DNA of 64,000 bases, taken from contig NZ_FRBL01000006.1 in the NCBI RefSeq assembly GCF_900142605.1, forward strand, positions 310,001-374,000, in the 5' to 3' direction. The notes below the pieces were generated by a model. That model saw only the letters and a program-made list of their open reading frames with translations, searched no databases and was not told the DNA's origin. This DNA comes from Chitinophaga jiangningensis (GTDB taxonomy: Bacteria; Bacteroidota; Bacteroidia; Chitinophagales; Chitinophagaceae). Below, in pieces: positions 60,621 through 64,000 of this stretch (positions are counted from its first letter, which is position 1; each line of letters starts with the position of its first letter). The position numbers were made by a program, and so were the translations under genes.

Positions 60621-61334
60621 ATGAAAAAGTTTATCATAATCGCGATAGCGGCGATGGCCATCCTGGCGGCGTGTAAGAAAGACAGTGACAGCGCGATTCC
60701 GCAGACCTCCTCCAATTTTATGTTTTTCAACGGCGTGCCTAATACTACTTTCGGTGTGCTGATAGATACGGTGAACATCTCTACCGGCGTGGCTTACGGC
60801 CAGTCAACGACCTACCGTTCTTTTAAGGCCCAGGCTTACAACCTGTATATTTATGACGTGAGCAAACCCAATGTGCTGATAAACTTTGGACAGGTCAATC
60901 TTCGTAATGGCAAACACATCTCTACCTACCTGGGGATTGACACTACCAACGAGGTGCCTAATGGTTTAAGGATGACACTGGCGGAAGATGATCTGTCAAA
61001 TGTTTCTGGAGGGCAGGCCAGGTACCGGGTAGTGGATATGAGCGATACCTATAAGACTAACAGGAATAATAAATCCGCACTGGCAATGGATTTCAAGGTA
61101 GATACCAGTCGCTACGTTTGGGGATTCAGGGCGATGCAGTTTACTGCGTTTTCTGATTTTAAAACGATTCAGGGCGACAGCACCTACCACCTGAATGTAA
61201 ACTGGGTAGACTCCACCAAGCGATTAGGTACTTTCCCAATGAACCTGCAGAAAGGGAAGGTATATACGTATGTGGCCACCGGCAATGCGCTGGATTCCTT
61301 AAATTTCAAGGTATTTGTGGTTCAGCATAACTAA
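60621..61334 (+). CDS. DUF4397-like lipoprotein
   Basis: A 237-residue lipoprotein with lipobox Cys18 (AAMAILAACKK). The body is beta-rich with the pattern FMFFNGVPNTTFGVLIDTVNISTGVAYGQSTTYRSF..., which resembles the DUF4397 type of immunoglobulin-like domains on the Bacteroidota cell envelope. The function is unknown. It is monocistronic with a good promoter. Confidence 0.8.
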   Translation: MKKFIIIAIAAMAILAACKKDSDSAIPQTSSNFMFFNGVPNTTFGVLIDTVNISTGVAYGQSTTYRSFKAQAYNLYIYDVSKPNVLINFGQVNLRNGKHISTYLGIDTTNEVPNGLRMTLAEDDLSNVSGGQARYRVVDMSDTYKTNRNNKSALAMDFKVDTSRYVWGFRAMQFTAFSDFKTIQGDSTYHLNVNWVDSTKRLGTFPMNLQKGKVYTYVATGNALDSLNFKVFVVQHN

Positions 61335-61499
61335 AATGCCTATATTGGGACTTCAAGCGGCTGTATCCTGCTGTAGCCAAGCGAATAGCCACCTGGTAAG
61401 TTAAAACATAGCTAAAAATTTAAAACTAAATTTGAAAATCCGGCAAAAGTTCTATTTTAGCCGTTCTATTTCAAAATTGTAGAAAATCTACCCTTAAAC

Positions 61500-62105
61500 A
61501 TGCGCACTCGTAATCAAATCGTAACAAAAGGATTATTGGCCACACTGACAGCAGGCTTGTTCATGGCGTGCCAGAACAACAAATCTGCGAACAATGCACC
61601 GGCTGCATCAACCACTAATAATGCTGCTACTGCTGCCAGTTTCAAAATTGCGTATGTTGACTTAGATTCTCTGGAAGCGCGTTTTGAGTATTTTAAAGAA
61701 AAGAGAGCAGAGCTCGAGAAGAAACAGCAATCAATGGATAATACGCTGCAGGCAAAAGCCCGCAGTCTGCAAAATGAGTTTGAAGATCTGCAGCGCAGAG
61801 CGCAGACGCTGACACAGGAGCAGGGTGAGAATGCACAACGTAGTATCCTGGCCAAGAAGCAACAGCTGGAGCAGGAAGCTGCACAGATGCGTGCTACCTA
61901 CTCTGAGCAGGAAGCTAAATTCAATGATGAGCTGCAGACCCGCCTCGACAATTTCCTGGAAGCTTTCAACAAGGACAAACGTTTTGCCTACATCTTCTCT
62001 TACCGCAAAGGTGTAAGTAACATCCTCTGGAAAGATTCCAATTATGATATTACTGCTGAGGTGATCAAAGGCATGAATGAGCAGGGTGCAACCCCGGCAA
62101 AATAA
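61500..62105 (+). CDS. OmpH/Skp-like lipoprotein chaperone
   Basis: A 201-residue protein. Signal peptide with lipobox Cys24 (AGLFMACQNNK), an Ala/Asn/Thr-rich linker, then the OmpH/Skp pattern: IAYVDLDSLEARFEYFKEKRAELEKKQQSM and a long coiled coil (about 65-150). YIFSYRKGVSNILWKDSNYDITAEVI follows near the end. Skp chaperones bind unfolded outer-membrane proteins; lipid-anchored versions are common in Bacteroidota. A terminator with a T8 run follows (62150-62177). Confidence 0.88.
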   Translation: MRTRNQIVTKGLLATLTAGLFMACQNNKSANNAPAASTTNNAATAASFKIAYVDLDSLEARFEYFKEKRAELEKKQQSMDNTLQAKARSLQNEFEDLQRRAQTLTQEQGENAQRSILAKKQQLEQEAAQMRATYSEQEAKFNDELQTRLDNFLEAFNKDKRFAYIFSYRKGVSNILWKDSNYDITAEVIKGMNEQGATPAK

Positions 62106-62149
62106 GCTGCCTAAATTCACAATCTTGGAGAAAATCACTACCTTATAGT

Positions 62150-62177
62150 CCTGGTTCATTGAGCCAGGATTTTTTTT
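62150..62177 (+). terminator. Terminator after the OmpH-like gene
   Basis: CCTGG...CCAGG hairpin (62150-62168) followed by eight T. Confidence 0.88.
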
Positions 62178-62195
62178 GTACTTCTACTTTAACTT

Positions 62196-63629
62196 ATGGA
62201 AATCAACCAAACTAAATCATTCAAGCCCACATTGGGCTTACTCGATGCCACTATGGTAGTAGCCGGATCCATGATAGGTTCCGGGATATTTCTTGTTACC
62301 GCAGAAATTGCCCGCAACGTAGGTGGTGCCGGCTGGATCACCGCCATGTGGGTGCTGGCAGGCGTGGTAACACTGATAGCCGCTTTGAGTTACGGAGAAT
62401 TATCCGGTATGTACCCGAAAGCAGGTGGGCAGTATGTGTACCTGCGCGAAGCCTACAACCCTTTTATTGCCTTCTTATTTGGCTGGACGCAGTTCGGCGT
62501 TATTCAAACCGGTACCATTGCCGCTGTGGCTGTGGCATTTGCGAAGTTTACCGCATACCTCGTACCGGGTTTCAGTGAAAAAAATATTTTGTTTGAGTCA
62601 TCGCTGGTGAATATTTCAGCAGCACAGATTGTAGCGATTGTTTCCATCGTGATACTAACGTATATCAATACACGTGGTGTGAAACACGGGAAGGTGATAC
62701 AGACGGTATTTACACTGGCTAAGCTGCTGTCACTTTTTGGATTGATTATTTTCGGCTTTTTGCTGGGCGCAAAAGCAGAAATCTGGAATGCCAACTGGGA
62801 GAATGCCTGGAATGCCAGCTCGTTGAGTCTTACGGATGGTAACATGGTGACTTCGGCATTAAGCGGCATAGGCCTGATGGGTGCCATTGCTATTTCCATG
62901 AAAGGTTCCCTGTTTTCGAGTGATGCCTGGAACAACGTTACATTCATTGCAGCGGAGATTAAAAATCCGCAGAAAAATATCGGGCGTTCCTTGTTTCTGG
63001 GTACGTTGATTGTTACGATTATCTACGTGAGTGCTAACCTGATGTACCTTGCTGTTTTGCCTGTTAAGGAGATAGCATTTGCTGCTAATGACCGGGTAGG
63101 CGTGGCGGCAGCAGAGCATATTTTTGGTAACACCGGCAGCATGGTGATTGCAGTAATGATCATGATTTCCACATTTGGGTGCAACAACGGATTGATTTTA
63201 TCCGGTGCACGTATTTACTACACCATGGCTCAGGACAAGCTGTTTTTCAAAGGGGCTGGTGAGCTGAATGCGAACAGCGTACCGGCGAAAGGGCTGTGGA
63301 TACAGTGCTTCTGGGCATCGTTCCTTTGCCTGACCGGTAGGTACAACGACTTACTGGCGCTGGTAATCTTTGGTGTATTACTGTTTTATATACTCACGAT
63401 TTTAGGCATATTTGTTTTACGCAGTAAGCGTCCGGATATTGAGCGGCCATATAAAGCATTTGGGTATCCCGTGTTACCCGTTATCTACATCGTTGTAGCG
63501 TTGGGGTTAGCCTTATTGCTGTTGATGTTTGAAACGCGCTATACCTTGCCAGGACTGGGTATTATCCTGATGGGTGTTCCGTTATATTATCTAGCTATGA
63601 GCAGGCAACGCAGGAATCAGGCGAGCTAA
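62196..63629 (+). CDS. APC-family amino acid permease
   Basis: A 477-residue transporter with 12 membrane helices of the LeuT fold. The TM1 break is GSMIGSGIFLV (about 23-33), with IAALSYGELSGMYPKAGGQYVYLREAY next. Also VSIVILTYINTRGVKHGKV and SDAWNNVTFIAAEIKNPQKNIGRSLFLG, typical of the amino acid/polyamine group. The substrate is unknown. It starts 18 bp after the T run of the preceding terminator and ends at a strong terminator. Confidence 0.9.
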   Translation: MEINQTKSFKPTLGLLDATMVVAGSMIGSGIFLVTAEIARNVGGAGWITAMWVLAGVVTLIAALSYGELSGMYPKAGGQYVYLREAYNPFIAFLFGWTQFGVIQTGTIAAVAVAFAKFTAYLVPGFSEKNILFESSLVNISAAQIVAIVSIVILTYINTRGVKHGKVIQTVFTLAKLLSLFGLIIFGFLLGAKAEIWNANWENAWNASSLSLTDGNMVTSALSGIGLMGAIAISMKGSLFSSDAWNNVTFIAAEIKNPQKNIGRSLFLGTLIVTIIYVSANLMYLAVLPVKEIAFAANDRVGVAAAEHIFGNTGSMVIAVMIMISTFGCNNGLILSGARIYYTMAQDKLFFKGAGELNANSVPAKGLWIQCFWASFLCLTGRYNDLLALVIFGVLLFYILTILGIFVLRSKRPDIERPYKAFGYPVLPVIYIVVALGLALLLLMFETRYTLPGLGIILMGVPLYYLAMSRQRRNQAS

Positions 63630-63673
63630 AATGGAAAAATAAAGCTGAATTTTCACACGAACGTTGTATAAAA

Positions 63674-63713
63674 AAAGTGGGCCACTGCACATAATATTGC
63701 AGTGGCCCACTTT
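63674..63713 (+). terminator. Terminator after the permease gene
   Basis: A 16-bp perfect stem (63674-63689 with 63698-63713), then TTTAATTT. Confidence 0.92.
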
Positions 63714-63858
63714 AATTTGCATCAAGAGGCAGAGAGATAACGAGGCGGCAGTTTCCCCGATTAGTAGTAGTAAATGATTTGAAACCCTGAAATTAAATCG
63801 GCCCTTAGGACATCATATTGAGGAAATGAGTTTGATAGTCCGGCATCAAAGAACCACT

Positions 63859-63957
63859 TTAGATTATTGATTGTTCCCACTGCGAAGGCAGTAAATTGAA
63901 ATGTGACTGATCAATGTGACTGGATTGTTTTTTGAAACCCTCAAAAATTTTTGCCAT
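63859..63957 (-). CDS. Possible 32-residue small protein
   Basis: ATG at 63957 to TAA at 63859-63861 on the minus strand. It encodes a basic amphipathic-looking peptide with KIFEGFKKQSSH at the start and SHFNLLPSQWEQS near the end. No conserved family is recognised. The leader side runs to the window end and is AT-rich. It could be a real small gene or chance; the remaining bases from 63714 to 63858 and 63958 to 64000 show nothing else. Confidence 0.25.
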   Translation of the reverse strand: MAKIFEGFKKQSSHIDQSHFNLLPSQWEQSII

Positions 63958-64000
63958 AGAGTAATGTATACTTCATTTAAAAAAATTACAATTCTAAAAT

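Overview
The window looks like a chromosomal segment of a Bacteroidota bacterium, most likely a Chitinophaga-like member of the Chitinophagaceae (genus is an inference). The evidence is a SusC/SusD pair, a DUF5103 type IX secretion plug protein, and promoters of the Bacteroidota type (TTG, 19-21 nt, TAnnTTTG) upstream of many genes. The gene order tRNA-Thr, Tyr, Gly, Thr, tuf, tRNA-Trp, secE, nusG ... rplK, rplA, rplJ, rplL, rpoB, rpoC fits the same group. I see no prophage, insertion sequence, rRNA operon or CRISPR array.

Layout. 1-7.7 kb: end of an unknown helical-repeat protein, a LolE/FtsX-type permease, the DUF5103 plug, type II NADH dehydrogenase, glycerol kinase and a transaldolase-family aldolase. 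7.9 kb: the SRP RNA on the minus strand. 8-14.2 kb: an RDD gene divergent from a tight SpoIIM-DUF4129-DUF4350-MoxR-DUF58 operon. 14.2-17.1 kb (minus): a secreted unknown, riboflavin synthase, cobalamin adenosyltransferase, a LolD-type ATPase and gatC. 17.2-21.8 kb: trpS, a deoxynucleoside kinase and two overlapping envelope genes, one with a helix-hairpin-helix and beta-barrel. 22.4-29.8 kb: SusC/SusD, DUF3467, an Ldh-family dehydrogenase and aspartate kinase.

29.9-38 kb is the most accessory-like part. It holds a RES/Xre toxin-antitoxin pair, a DnaE2-type polymerase with a degenerate PHP site, five 82-bp tandem repeats, DinB, an SdpI-like protein and an XRE-S24 (LexA-like) repressor. Four copies of one operator, CTAA-N5-TTAG, sit in pairs on the dinB promoter and on the repressor's own promoter. 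This suggests a self-contained DNA-damage mutagenesis regulon.

38.5-41.3 kb: a cupin protein, rpsU, a XerC/D recombinase, a field of degenerate ~70-bp repeats and hpf. 41.5-59.3 kb: the tRNA/tuf/secE/nusG and ribosomal/RNA polymerase block. It is interrupted between nusG and rplK by three secreted transglutaminase-like paralogues, set off by a terminator and by a promoter. A tRNA-like sequence with an abnormal anticodon arm lies in the tuf leader. 59.4-64 kb: a hemolysin III family protein, a small secreted repeat protein, a DUF4397 lipoprotein, an OmpH/Skp-like lipoprotein and an APC permease.

A recurrent non-coding theme is a twin-hairpin element. Two long, nearly perfect hairpins share a short sequence X in the order X-stem-X'-stem-X. 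At least four copies occur, each with a different stem sequence but the same architecture, always in a space downstream of a gene.
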